Assembly (NCBI GenBank): GCA_963821345.1
Contig: CAWGDM010000001.1
Location: forward strand, 1,054,001-1,118,000
Origin: WHSW01 sp963821345
GTDB taxonomy: Bacteria > Actinomycetota > Thermoleophilia > Solirubrobacterales > 70-9
Direction of reading: 5' to 3'
DNA length: 64,000 nucleotides
The position numbers and the translations under genes are program-made. Under the pieces are notes generated by a model, which saw nothing but the letters and a program-made list of their open reading frames with translations, made no database searches and was not told the origin of the DNA. Below are positions 9,132 through 17,103 of the stretch, one piece after another; position 1 is the stretch's first letter; each line of letters opens with the position of its first letter.

Positions 9132-9173
9132 CCGCGTCGGTTACCTCAAATCCCGCGTCGGTTACTTCAAATT
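9132..9173 (+). repeat. Tandem 21-bp direct repeat
   Basis: Two head-to-tail copies of CCCGCGTCGGTTACYTCAAAT (9132-9152 and 9153-9173) differ at one position. A 21-bp period is two helical turns, so both copies present the same DNA face. That is the layout of a paired regulator site, or it is a fresh duplication. It lies between the membrane protein and the small ORF at 9223. Confidence 0.7.
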
Positions 9174-9222
9174 TCGCTTAACGACCGCGACTCCGGGGCC
9201 GATAGGGGTTTACCTGATTGAG

Positions 9223-9384
9223 ATGGCCAACCAGCCCAGAGACCGACAGCGCCCGGCTCGGACCCGTGGCGCGACCAGGACCCAGAATCCCGCCGAGCTC
9301 GCGCGACGTGAGCTGATCGCCTGGTGCGAGGCGCATCAGCTCCCCGTCCCTGACGACCGGCGGCCTCAGTCCAGCGGCCGGTAG
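9223..9384 (+). CDS. Possible small basic protein (53 aa)
   Basis: An ATG at 9223 opens a 53-codon frame starting MANQPRDRQRPARTRG. The N-terminus is very basic and is followed by a predicted helix around AELARRELIAWCEAHQLPVP. The helix and the following turn faintly recall the Lsr2 C-terminal DNA-binding unit, but the similarity is too short to call. There is no clear Shine-Dalgarno. The last 19 bases overlap the end of the converging flavin reductase gene. It may be spurious. Confidence 0.3.
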   Translation: MANQPRDRQRPARTRGATRTQNPAELARRELIAWCEAHQLPVPDDRRPQSSGR

Positions 9385-9842
9385 CCGCCGCCGAGGAAGA
9401 TCAGGGGGTCGCCGCCTTCGGCACCGACGGCGACCACATCGCCGATCGCGATCTCGTGATCGCCACCCGGGTGCAGGTCGCGCAGACGGCACGCCACCCA
9501 GGCGACAGCCCCGTCGAGGATCGGGACGCCCTCGCGCTCGCCGAACGCGACCTCGCGGAACTTCTCCGTATGCGGCGCCTTGCTGGCAAAGGCGCGGGCG
9601 AGTTGCTCCTGCCCGGCGGCGAGCACGCTGACGCCGAACGCGCCGCTGGCACGGACCACGTCGAGGGTGCGCGAGCCACGGTCGAGGCAGGCGAGGAACA
9701 GCGGGGGATCCAGCGATAGCGAGGCGACGGCGTTGGCGGTCGCCCCCGCGGGACCGCCCTCGGCGGTCGCGGTGACGATCGTCACGGCGGTCGGCGCAAG
9801 GGCCATCGCCTGGCGTAGCTGGTCGGGCGTCGGCGCGGGCAC
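9366..9842 (-). CDS. Flavin reductase-like domain protein
   Basis: 158 residues from GTG 9842, starting VPAPTPDQLRQAMALAP. The fold is the split-barrel FMN-binding flavin reductase family: TAVTIVTA, the flavin-contacting TANAVASLSLDPPLFLACLD (20 residues), GVSVLAAGQEQLARAFAS, and the final HEIAIGDVV-type strand before GGGYRPL. Such proteins supply reduced flavin to monooxygenases, but no partner is adjacent. The start is supported by a CATACT -10 box (9853-9858, minus strand) ending 10 bases before the GTG, which implies a leaderless mRNA. Confidence 0.85.
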   Translation of the reverse strand: MPAPTPDQLRQAMALAPTAVTIVTATAEGGPAGATANAVASLSLDPPLFLACLDRGSRTLDVVRASGAFGVSVLAAGQEQLARAFASKAPHTEKFREVAFGEREGVPILDGAVAWVACRLRDLHPGGDHEIAIGDVVAVGAEGGDPLIFLGGGYRPLD

Positions 9843-9852
9843 GGGGCCAAAA

Positions 9853-9860
9853 AGTATGAT
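9853..9860. promoter_or_regulatory. Overlapping divergent -10 boxes
   Basis: AGTATGAT holds TATGAT on the plus strand (9855-9860), 9 bases before the cytochrome GTG at 9870. It also holds CATACT on the minus strand, 10 bases before the flavin reductase GTG at 9842. The whole intergenic gap is 27 bases, so both transcripts must be leaderless or nearly so, and the two promoters should exclude each other. Confidence 0.6.
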
Positions 9861-9869
9861 GCCGCCGCG

Positions 9870-10298
9870 GTGCGACCCCTTCTGGCACTCACGGCTGCGG
9901 TCCTGACGGCGCTCGCCCTGACGGCGTGCGGGACCGAGGGCATCCAGCTCGCGGATGGCGACCCCGACTACACCGGGGCGACGCTGTTCGCCGAGCGCTG
10001 CTCCGGCTGCCACTCGCTGAAGGCCGCCGGGGCCGAGGGCTCGGCGAACCGCAACCTGCGAAACCAGGGCCCGAACCTCAACGAGCGGGTGGAGAGTCCC
10101 GAGGACGTGCTCTACGCGATCCGCAACGGCGGCTTCTCGGGCGCGATCATGCCCCAGAACATCCTCGTCGGCGACGAGGCCGACGCGGTCGCCCGCTTCG
10201 TCGCCCAGTACTCGGGCACCGACGTGAACCGTCCGACGAAGCCAGGCGCCGCGCCGGAGACGGAGTCCGACGCCCAGGAATCGGACGCCGGCCAGTAG
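9870..10298 (+). CDS. Class I cytochrome c lipoprotein
   Basis: 142 residues. An N-terminal lipoprotein signal with the lipobox LTAC ends near residue 20, so the mature protein should be anchored outside the membrane. The heme motif is CSGCH in FAERCSGCHSLKAAG. The likely Met axial ligand is in GAIMPQNIL, followed by VARFVAQY, the usual C-terminal helix. The tail is acidic and disordered. A small electron carrier, plausibly serving a terminal oxidase. Its own -10 box lies 9 bases upstream. Confidence 0.9.
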   Translation: MRPLLALTAAVLTALALTACGTEGIQLADGDPDYTGATLFAERCSGCHSLKAAGAEGSANRNLRNQGPNLNERVESPEDVLYAIRNGGFSGAIMPQNILVGDEADAVARFVAQYSGTDVNRPTKPGAAPETESDAQESDAGQ

Positions 10299-10312
10299 CG
10301 TCGGCGCTCGTC

Positions 10313-11578
10313 GTGCTTGACCTGCGCGCGATCCGCGACGACCCGGGCCCGGCCCGGAAGGCGCTCGCGCGCCGCGGGGCAGGCGAGGCGCTCGACGAGC
10401 TGCTCGAACTCGACGCCCGCCGCCGCGAGCTGCTGCCCGAGGCCGAGGGGCTGCGCGCCGAGCAGAACCGTGCCTCGGACGAAATCGCCGAGCGCAAGCG
10501 TGCGGGCGAGGACCTCGGCGATCTGATCGAACGGATGAAGGGGGTCTCGGGCCGGCTCAAGGAGATGCAGGCCGAGCTCGCCGAGGTCGAGGAGCGCCGC
10601 GACGCGCTCGCGGCCACGCTGCCGAACCTCCCGCACCCCGAGGTGCCCGACGGCGGCGAGGACGACGCGGTGACCCTGCGCGAGGTCGGCCAGCCGCCGA
10701 GCTTCGACTTCGAGGTCCGCGACCACCTCGACCTCGGCCTCGAGCACGGTTGGATCGAGATCGAGAAGGCCGCCGCGGCGTCCGGGTCTCGTTTCGCCTA
10801 CCTGCTCGGCGACTTGGTGATGGTCGAAATGGCGCTGATGCGGTTCGCGGTCGAGACGGTCCGCGCCGAGGGGTTCGAGCCGGTTGTGCCGCCGGTGCTG
10901 GTCCGCGAGGGGCCGCTGTACGGGACCGGGTTCTTCCCCGGCGAGCGGGAAATGATCTACGAGGTCGAGCGCGACGAGCTCTTCCTGGTCGGCACCTCAG
11001 AGGTCTCGCTGGCCGCCCTGCACGCGGACGAGATCCTCGAGGCCGTCGACCTGCCGCGCCGCTACGCCGGGATCTCGACCTGCTTCCGGCGCGAGGCCGG
11101 CGCCGCCGGCAAGGACACCCGCGGGATCTTCCGCGTTCACCAGTTCGACAAGGTCGAGATGTTCTCGTTCGTGCGGCCCTCGGAGTCGAGCGCCGAGCAC
11201 GACCGGCTGCTGGCGATCGAGGAGCGCATCCTCGGCGCGCTCGAGCTCCCCTACCGGGTGGTCGAGATCGCGATCGGCGACCTCGGCGCCCCCGCCGCCC
11301 GCAAGTTCGACTGCGAGGCCTGGATCCCGAGCCAGGGGCGCTACCGCGAGCTGACCTCGTGCTCGAACACCACCGACTACCAGGCGCGCCGGCTGGGCGC
11401 GCGCTTCCGCCCGCAGGCCGAGGCGCGCGCCGAGGTCCTGCACACGCTCAACGGGACCGCGGTCGCAGTCAGCCGCACGCTGATCGCTCTGCTCGAGAAC
11501 GGCCAGCGCGCTGACGGCTCGGTGGCCCTGCCGCCGGCGCTGGTGGAAGCCGGCGCGCCCGCGGTGATCGGCGGCTAG
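10313..11578 (+). CDS. serS: Seryl-tRNA synthetase
   Basis: Charges tRNA-Ser. 421 residues, standard length. An N-terminal antiparallel coiled-coil arm (about residues 25-100, rich in Glu/Arg/Ala) contacts the long variable arm of tRNA-Ser. The class II core follows: LVGTSEVSLAALHADE, motif 2 in CFRREAGAAGKDTRGIFRVHQF-type sequence (shown here in part: REAGAAGKDTRGIFR), and motif 3 GTAVAVSRTLIALLENGQ. The GTG start at 10313 begins VLDLRAIRDD and is 11 bases after a TAGCGT box. The stop overlaps the end of convergent msrB by 4 bases. Confidence 0.97.
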   Translation: MLDLRAIRDDPGPARKALARRGAGEALDELLELDARRRELLPEAEGLRAEQNRASDEIAERKRAGEDLGDLIERMKGVSGRLKEMQAELAEVEERRDALAATLPNLPHPEVPDGGEDDAVTLREVGQPPSFDFEVRDHLDLGLEHGWIEIEKAAAASGSRFAYLLGDLVMVEMALMRFAVETVRAEGFEPVVPPVLVREGPLYGTGFFPGEREMIYEVERDELFLVGTSEVSLAALHADEILEAVDLPRRYAGISTCFRREAGAAGKDTRGIFRVHQFDKVEMFSFVRPSESSAEHDRLLAIEERILGALELPYRVVEIAIGDLGAPAARKFDCEAWIPSQGRYRELTSCSNTTDYQARRLGARFRPQAEARAEVLHTLNGTAVAVSRTLIALLENGQRADGSVALPPALVEAGAPAVIGG

Positions 11579-11976
11579 CCCTCGTCGTCGGGCGCGAAGT
11601 CCAGCGAGCAGCTGTTGATGCAGTAGCGCAGCCCGGTCGGGCCGGGGCCGTCGTCGAAGACGTGGCCCAGGTGGCCGCCGCAGCGCTTGCAGACGACCTC
11701 CGTCCGCTTCATGAACAGACCGTTGTCGGGCCTGGTCTCGACCGTCTCATGGTCCATCGGGTCGAAGAAGCTCGGCCAGCCGGTGCCGGAGTCGAACTTG
11801 GTGCCGGAGGCGAACAGCTCCGCGCCGCAGCCCTTGCAGCGGTAGACCCCGTCGGTGTGGTTGTCCCAGTACTCGCCGGTGAAGGCGCGCTCGGTGCCCT
11901 GCTCGCGGAGCACGTGGTACTCCTCGGGCGAAAGCTCGGCCCTCCACTCGGCCTCGGTCTTCTCCACCTTCTCCAT
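11575..11976 (-). CDS. msrB: Peptide-methionine (R)-S-oxide reductase
   Basis: Repairs methionine-R-sulfoxide in proteins. 133 residues. The zinc site has two CxxC pairs, CKGC and CKRCGG. The catalytic Cys is in LRYCINSCSLDF. GTGWPSFF and HLGHVFDDGPGPTG are signature segments. Gene ends overlap serS tail to tail. The gap of 27 bases before the divergent thioesterase gene is short for two promoters. Confidence 0.96.
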   Translation of the reverse strand: MEKVEKTEAEWRAELSPEEYHVLREQGTERAFTGEYWDNHTDGVYRCKGCGAELFASGTKFDSGTGWPSFFDPMDHETVETRPDNGLFMKRTEVVCKRCGGHLGHVFDDGPGPTGLRYCINSCSLDFAPDDEG

Positions 11977-12003
11977 CGCTTGTCTCCTAGGTTAGTGCGC
12001 TGA

Positions 12004-12786
12004 ATGTCCTCCGCCTTCTATGTCCCCGAAGGGGGCCATTTCGTTTCATCCGAGCTCACCCGCGGGCCCTGGGACCCCGAGGCTCAGCACGCCGGCCCGC
12101 CGGCGGCGCTGATCGGCAGGGCGCTCGAGGATGCGACCACGGAGGGCTGGTTTTTCGGGCGGGTTACGTTCGAGATCCTGCGCCCGGTGCCGATCGCGCC
12201 GCTGCGGGTCGAGGTCGAGGTGCTGCGCCCCGGCCGCTCGGTCGAGTTGCTCGGCGCGACGCTGTTCGACGGCGCCGGCGAGCCGCTGATCCGGGCGACC
12301 GCCTGGCGGCTGGCCGAACGGCCGGTGGAGCTGCCGGCCGGGCTGCCCGCGGCGGGCGCGCCGCTGCCCGGCCCGGAGGCCGGTGAGCCGAAGCCGTTCT
12401 TCGAGACCGGCCAGTCGGTCGGCTACCACGCGGCGATGGAGTACCGGTTCGTCGAGGGTGGCTTCCGCGAGCTCGGGCCGGCGACCGTCTGGATGCGGAT
12501 GCGCCAGCCGCTGGTCGAGGGAGAGCAGCCGTCGCCGCTGCAGCGGCTGCTGACCGCTGCCGACTCCGGCAACGGGGTCAGCTCGACGCTCGACCACGCC
12601 GAGTTCATCTTCATCAACGTCGACCTCAGCGTCCACCTGTACCGCCTTCCGGTCGGCGAGTGGGTCGGCATCGAGGCGATCACGCTGCCGGAGCCGAACG
12701 GGATCGGTCTCGCGGACTCGACCCTGCACGACGAGCGCGGCCCGATCGGTCGCGCGCTGCAGACGCTGCTGGTGCGGCAACGCTGA
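12004..12786 (+). CDS. Acyl-CoA thioesterase-like protein (double hotdog)
   Basis: 260 residues. The layout matches the TesB/4HBT_3 double-hotdog family. The N-terminal hotdog has the segment WDPEAQHAGPPAALIGRALE and RVTFEILRPVPIAPL. The C-terminal hotdog has SGNGVSSTLDH and INVDLSVHLYRLPVGEWVGI. Proteins of this type hydrolyse acyl-CoA; the substrate cannot be told. No linked pathway genes. Confidence 0.8.
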   Translation: MSSAFYVPEGGHFVSSELTRGPWDPEAQHAGPPAALIGRALEDATTEGWFFGRVTFEILRPVPIAPLRVEVEVLRPGRSVELLGATLFDGAGEPLIRATAWRLAERPVELPAGLPAAGAPLPGPEAGEPKPFFETGQSVGYHAAMEYRFVEGGFRELGPATVWMRMRQPLVEGEQPSPLQRLLTAADSGNGVSSTLDHAEFIFINVDLSVHLYRLPVGEWVGIEAITLPEPNGIGLADSTLHDERGPIGRALQTLLVRQR

Positions 12787-13024
12787 TATGTCAAGACGCC
12801 CCCGACCGGCGAGACGGGAGGGCAAGTAGCCGGTCGGAGACGCTTGACTGGAGTCACAAGACTCCGTAGACCTGAAGCGGGAACGCGTGGTCCAAGGGGA
12901 TTGTCGTCAGCGAGCGGGCGTCGGCCATCAGCGCCGGACCGAAGATTCACTCCGTAGTTGACCGCAATCCGGCTAGGTAGATGACTTGCGCCACAGCCGC
13001 GATGCGGCGTTAGGCTCTAGTGGG
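12787..13024 (+). other. 238-bp noncoding region with promoter-like palindrome
   Basis: No coding frame is convincing here. At 12844-12872 there is TTGACT, a 17-bp spacer and TAGACC, an apparent -35/-10 pair. The spacer contains the perfect inverted repeat GGAGTC-acaa-GACTCC (12850-12865), as expected for an operator. About 100 bases of GC-rich sequence of no recognised kind follow, then the likely promoter of the response regulator (TTGCGC 12986-12991, 19-bp spacer, TAGGCT 13011-13016). An alternative reading is a decayed mobile or structured-RNA remnant. Confidence 0.4.
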
Positions 13025-13663
13025 ATGGGGGCATCGATCAAGATCGTGCTCGCTGATGATCATGCGGTGGTCCGCAGTGCGCTGCGGCTGCTTCTGGATG
13101 CCGAGGACGAGCTCGAGGTGGTCGCCGAGGCCGGCGACATCGACTCCACCCTGCGCTACGTGCGCGGCCACAAGCCCGATGTTCTGATTCTCGACCTGAA
13201 CCTGCCGAGCGGGCGCAGCATCGGCGCGGTGCCGGAGCTGCGCGACGCTTCCCCGCACACCGGGATCGTCGTCCTGACAATGGAGAACGACCCGGCCTTC
13301 GCTCGCCAAGCGCTGCAGATTGGCGTGCTCGGCTACGTGCTCAAAGAGGCGGTCGACGAGGAGCTGGTCACGGCGGTCCGGCTGGCGTCGGCCGGGCGCA
13401 CCTACCTGCAGCCAGAGCTCGGCGCCAGGCTCGCCGCCGGCGTCGGCGAGGACGCTGACGGCCTCTCCGGCCGCGAGCTCGACGTCCTGCGATTGATCGC
13501 TCTCGGGCATACCAACACCGAGATCGGCGAGCAGCTGTTCGTCAGCGTGCGCACGGTCGAGTCCCATCGCGCGCACATCCAGCAGAAGCTGCGGCTGAGC
13601 AAGCGCTCGGACCTGGTCCGCTACGCGCTCGGGCGCGGCCTGCTCGACGCCGAGCCCCGCTAA
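13025..13663 (+). CDS. NarL/LuxR-family response regulator
   Basis: 212 residues. Receiver domain about 1-120: acidic pocket LADDH, phospho-acceptor Asp in LILDLNLPSGRS, Thr in VVLTMEN, and Lys in GYVLKEAVDEE. C-terminal LuxR-type HTH about 145-205: LSGRELDVLRLIALGHTNTEIG and VSVRTVESHRAHIQQKL. The ATG at 13025 is 8 bases after TAGGCT and is preferred over the in-frame TTG at 12986. No histidine kinase is adjacent, so its input is unknown. Confidence 0.92.
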   Translation: MGASIKIVLADDHAVVRSALRLLLDAEDELEVVAEAGDIDSTLRYVRGHKPDVLILDLNLPSGRSIGAVPELRDASPHTGIVVLTMENDPAFARQALQIGVLGYVLKEAVDEELVTAVRLASAGRTYLQPELGARLAAGVGEDADGLSGRELDVLRLIALGHTNTEIGEQLFVSVRTVESHRAHIQQKLRLSKRSDLVRYALGRGLLDAEPR

Positions 13664-13677
13664 GACGGCCTCGGACC

Positions 13678-14157
13678 GTGCGGATTGAGCGAACCGCCGA
13701 ACGCGCGGCGCGGGCCGTCTACGGGTCGATCATCGCGCTCGCCGTGATCTTGGCGCTCCAGCACGCCGACGCGGGTGCCGGCGAGGTGATCGCGGCGGTG
13801 ATCGGGTCGGTGGTCGCGGCATCGCTGGCCGAGCTCTACGCCGAGTACATCGCGCTGACGATCCGCGACGGACACCATCCGGACCGCGGCCGGCTCGGCC
13901 AGGAGCTCAGCGACGTCGTCGCCGGGACGATCGCGGCGATGCTGCCGCTGATCCCGTTCTTCCTCGAGGCGGCCGGCGTGATCGAGCTCGAGACCGCCTA
14001 CGACATCGCCCGCTGGCTCGGGATCGGCGTGATCGCCGCGTACACGATCCTCGCCAATCGGCTCGCCGGGTTGTCGCGGATGCGGGCGATCGCTGTGACC
14101 GCGGGCGTGGTCACGATCGGGCTCACGCTGATCGTGATCAAGGCGCTCACCCATTAG
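13678..14157 (+). CDS. Integral membrane protein, function unknown
   Basis: 159 residues from a GTG 14 bases after the response-regulator stop, so probably cotranscribed. Four to five hydrophobic helices, e.g. VYGSIIALAVILAL, an AAVIGSVVAASLAEL stretch, DVVAGTIAAMLPLIPFFL and VTAGVVTIGLTLIVI. Glu/Tyr residues in SLAELYAEYIAL lie inside a helix and may be functional. No family recognised. Confidence 0.72.
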   Translation: MRIERTAERAARAVYGSIIALAVILALQHADAGAGEVIAAVIGSVVAASLAELYAEYIALTIRDGHHPDRGRLGQELSDVVAGTIAAMLPLIPFFLEAAGVIELETAYDIARWLGIGVIAAYTILANRLAGLSRMRAIAVTAGVVTIGLTLIVIKALTH

Positions 14158-14211
14158 CCGCGCTTGAGCATCGTCAATAGAGTCGCTGTGAACCACGCGA
14201 AGGAGAGCCGG

Positions 14212-14571
14212 ATGGGCTTCATGGACAAGTTGAAGGGCGCCGCGGAGTCGGTGCAGGCGCAGACGAGCAAGGTCGGCGTGGGCGCGTCGGCGGGACAGAT
14301 GGACCTGGCCAACCGGGCGCAGAGGCTGATGAAGGACGGCGTCGACACGCCGGCGACGATCGACTCGATGGAGCCGACCGGCAACACCGACAAGCCCGGC
14401 GGGACCGAGAACGTGATCACCGCGACCGCGCAGCCCGCCGAGGCCGCGGCCTACCAGGTGACCTTCAACCAGTACATCTACCCGGCGGCCCCGTTCAGCG
14501 TCGGCGACTCGGTGAAGCTGAAGGTCGATCCGGCCGACCCGAGCGTGGCGATGATCTTCGACAAGGCCTGA
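14212..14571 (+). CDS. Small soluble protein, function unknown
   Basis: 119 residues. The ATG at 14212 is chosen because AGGAG lies at 14201-14205 with a 6-base spacer. The N-terminal third is a helix beginning MGFMDKLKGAAESVQAQTSK. The rest contains PATIDSMEPTGNTDKPGG and ends in a beta-rich stretch (VGDSVKLKVDPADPSVAMI), resembling the short extracellular or cytosolic domains in which a pair of strands closes with 'VDP'. The stop overlaps the next start (TGATG). Confidence 0.65.
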   Translation: MGFMDKLKGAAESVQAQTSKVGVGASAGQMDLANRAQRLMKDGVDTPATIDSMEPTGNTDKPGGTENVITATAQPAEAAAYQVTFNQYIYPAAPFSVGDSVKLKVDPADPSVAMIFDKA

Positions 14572-15911
14572 TGGGGCACCAGGGGCGCGGGGGGGATCGG
14601 CCCGGCCGCGACCGGCCGGGCCGCGGGCAGGACCGGCGCTCGACCGAGGTGCGGCTCGACAGACCCGACGGGCGGGGCAAGCCGGACAAGGCGGAGAAGC
14701 CACAGAAGCCGGAGAAGGCGCGGGCGCGCGAGGAGCGGCCGCCGCGGCGTCGGGCCGACCGTCCCGCCGACCGAGGCGGCGATCGCGAAGCGGCGGCGCC
14801 CCCGGCCGCCCAGCCCAAGCAGGCCGCGGCGCCGAAGCAGCGGCCGGCCAAGGACGGGCCGGCGCCGAAGGCCGCGATCGCCGTGGGCGAGACCGAGAAC
14901 AAGCCCGAGCTGGTGGAGACACTGCCGATCGTCAGCACACCGGGCACTGGACGGCGCGTGGTCCTCAGCCTCGGCCCCGAGACCAAGGGCGACTCGCCGC
15001 TCCCCGACCTCGCGGCCGGCGACCGGCTGCTCGCCTTCGCCGAGCTCGAGCTGACCACCGACGCCGAGGACCCAAACCACCCCGGGCGGATCGGCAACGC
15101 CTACTCCTACGCGCCCAACGTCGAGGCGACCCTGCTGTTGGCTCCGGGCCCCGCCACGGTCGCCGCCGGCGAGGGCGGGGCGATCGAGCTTCCGGCGTCG
15201 CCCTGGCAGCGGGCGGTGACCCATCAGCAGCACCACGCGGTGATCACCTTCGGCGATCTCGAGGCCAGGATCGGAGACGGCGGCCTCACGCACCTCAACC
15301 TGGTGGTCGAGGCGAGCCACCCGCAGGCCAGCGACGGCGACCTGATCCTGGTCGGCCAGAACGAGACCACGCCGACCGTGGTCCAGGACATGGCCGGGAT
15401 CCGCGCGGTCCGGTTCCGCCCCGGCAACGCCGCCGAGCCTCCCCGCGAGCGCCAGGCATCGTGCCTGTGCGCAGGCGTGCCGGTCGCCAAGCGCGAGACG
15501 GTGGTGCTCTCCTACGAGGTCGCCGACCTGCAGCAGGGCGACCAGCTGCTGGTCCGCGGGCGGCTGACCACCGACGCCGCCGGGCTGGCGGCGCCGGCGC
15601 GGATCTCGACCCGGATGTTCATCGCCGACGCCCCCGATCAGACGGAGCCGGGCGGCGCCGGCGCGGCCAGCGTCACCTGGAAGGGGCACCTGTCCAAGTT
15701 CACCGGCTTCAACTGCATCCCCGGTGACGGCCCGCAGACCTCGAGCAAGTACGGGGTCGCGACCGTGCGCCAGGCGCCCGGTCGCAGCCTCTACGTGAAC
15801 ATGGTCGCGGTCAGCGGCGCCCCGTTCGGCGGCCTCGCCGAGGCCGACGAGCTGCGCATCGAGCCCGCCGGCAGCGGCCTGGAGATCACCCGCTTCGCGG
15901 CGGCCGGCTGA
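14571..15911 (+). CDS. Protein with basic disordered N-terminus and beta-rich C-terminal domain
   Basis: 446 residues, translationally coupled to the preceding gene. Residues 1 to about 105 are almost all Arg, Lys, Pro, Gly, Asp and Ala with repeated DRPGR/KPEK-like strings, certainly disordered and likely able to bind nucleic acid or acidic surfaces (inference). The remainder is a beta-rich domain with alternating hydrophobic strands and a CLCAG motif near residue 300. No signal peptide. Not recognised. Confidence 0.7.
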   Translation: MGHQGRGGDRPGRDRPGRGQDRRSTEVRLDRPDGRGKPDKAEKPQKPEKARAREERPPRRRADRPADRGGDREAAAPPAAQPKQAAAPKQRPAKDGPAPKAAIAVGETENKPELVETLPIVSTPGTGRRVVLSLGPETKGDSPLPDLAAGDRLLAFAELELTTDAEDPNHPGRIGNAYSYAPNVEATLLLAPGPATVAAGEGGAIELPASPWQRAVTHQQHHAVITFGDLEARIGDGGLTHLNLVVEASHPQASDGDLILVGQNETTPTVVQDMAGIRAVRFRPGNAAEPPRERQASCLCAGVPVAKRETVVLSYEVADLQQGDQLLVRGRLTTDAAGLAAPARISTRMFIADAPDQTEPGGAGAASVTWKGHLSKFTGFNCIPGDGPQTSSKYGVATVRQAPGRSLYVNMVAVSGAPFGGLAEADELRIEPAGSGLEITRFAAAG

Positions 15912-15952
15912 GCGCCTCGGCTCGAACTAGGCGGCTCAACGGCGCCGCGATC

Positions 15953-15974
15953 GCCGCGGCCTGACGGCCGCGGC
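15953..15974. terminator. Hairpin between convergent genes
   Basis: Perfect 9-bp stem GCCGCGGCC / GGCCGCGGC with a 4-base loop TGAC, between the converging genes ending at 15911 and 15977. No T-tract, so an intrinsic terminator of the GC-only actinobacterial type serving both strands is inferred. Confidence 0.55.
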
Positions 15975-15976
15975 TC

Positions 15977-16918
15977 CTAGGCCGCGGCGCGCCAGCCGGC
16001 CAGGGAGCCGTCGGTGGCGAGCCTGGCGAGCGCCCTCGCCTCGAGCTCGCGGGCGGCGTTCTGGGTCACGCCCAGGGCGCGCGCGGCCTCACGGATCGAG
16101 AGCTCGGGGCGTCCACCGGTCCCGAAGCGGGCCTCGATGATCTTGCGCTCGGCATCGGGGAGCTTGGCCAGCGCCTCGCCGACCGCCTCCTCCTGCTCGC
16201 GCTCGAGGACCTCTTCCTCGAGGTCGGCGGTGCTCTCGGCATGCAGCTCGCCGAGCGTCGTGTCGCCCTCGCCGACCGGGGTGTCGAGGCTGGTCGTCAC
16301 CCGGGTCAGGTCGCGAACGGCCATCACCTCGTCGAGCGGCAGCTTCGCCCGCTTCGCCACCTCCTCGTCGGTCGGCTCGCGATTGAGCTTCACGGCGAGC
16401 TCCGAGGTGGTGCGGTTGACCGTCCGTTCGCGCTGCGCGATGTGCGCCGGGATCCGCACCGGGCGGCCGGTGTTGTCGAGTCCGCGCTGGATCGACTGCT
16501 TGATCCACAGCACCGCGTAGGTCGAGAACTTGTAGCCGCGGCGCCAATCGAACTTCTCCGCGGCGCGGATCAGGCCGAGCATCGCCTCCTGGACCAGGTC
16601 GCCGAGCGGCAGCCCGAACCCCTGGTAGCGGCGCGCGAACTTGATCACCAGCCGCAGGTTGGAGTTGATCATCCGCTCCTTGGCGGCCAGGTCGCCCATC
16701 TCGATCCGCTTCGCGAGCTCGATCTCCTCGGCGGCCGTGAGCAGCGGGTACTTCATCGCCTGGTTGATGAACAGCTGCAGGCTGTCGGTCGTCGGCTCGG
16801 CGACGGCATGCGTATCCGTCCGCTGCTGCGAGCGGGCGCTTGAAGTCTGGTTGTCTGTGTGCTCGCCGCGCGTGCGGCGTACCTGGCGCTGGTCGGCAGC
16901 GCCCCTCTGGCGAGGCAT
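15977..16918 (-). CDS. Group 2 sigma-70 family factor
   Basis: 313 residues. Region 1.2/2.1 starts at SLQLFINQAMKYPLLT. Regions 2.2-2.4 hold NLRLVIKFARRYQGFGL, DLVQEAMLGLIRAAEKFDW and YKFSTYAVLWIKQSIQRG. Region 3 is DNTGRPVRIPAHIAQRE. Region 4 contains LPDAERKIIEARFG and an HTH near RELSIREAARALGVTQNAAR-like sequence. It lacks region 1.1 and differs from the principal factor at 60315, so it is a primary-like alternative sigma. A strong promoter lies upstream. Confidence 0.93.
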   Translation of the reverse strand: MPRQRGAADQRQVRRTRGEHTDNQTSSARSQQRTDTHAVAEPTTDSLQLFINQAMKYPLLTAAEEIELAKRIEMGDLAAKERMINSNLRLVIKFARRYQGFGLPLGDLVQEAMLGLIRAAEKFDWRRGYKFSTYAVLWIKQSIQRGLDNTGRPVRIPAHIAQRERTVNRTTSELAVKLNREPTDEEVAKRAKLPLDEVMAVRDLTRVTTSLDTPVGEGDTTLGELHAESTADLEEEVLEREQEEAVGEALAKLPDAERKIIEARFGTGGRPELSIREAARALGVTQNAARELEARALARLATDGSLAGWRAAA

Positions 16919-16974
16919 CTTTCACCCCTCGTTCTGTCTTGCGGTCCCCCTGTTTACTACCCCTGGCTTCAAAA

Positions 16975-17003
16975 AGTATAGCGAAATATAGTTGCCGGTG
17001 CAA
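16975..17003 (-). promoter_or_regulatory. Sigma-70-type promoter of the group 2 sigma gene
   Basis: On the minus strand TTGCAC (17003-16998) and TATACT (16980-16975) are separated by exactly 17 bases. It is followed by about 56 bases of leader to the ATG at 16918. One of the best consensus matches in the window. Confidence 0.7.
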
Positions 17004-17011
17004 GCAAGCCT

Positions 17012-17039
17012 TTGACCGCCGGAAATCCCGGTGTATGTT
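17012..17039 (+). promoter_or_regulatory. Promoter of secreted-protein gene
   Basis: TTGACC (17012-17017), 16-bp spacer, TATGTT (17034-17039). Transcription would start about 17046, giving a leader of nearly 60 bases with GGAGG at 17093-17097, 6 bases before the ATG at 17104. Confidence 0.6.
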
Positions 17040-17103
17040 TGGCGCACCAGTCGGAACGCGGCCTGAAGGGGTCGGCCGCCCAAAACACCATCGGAGGTTA
17101 TGG

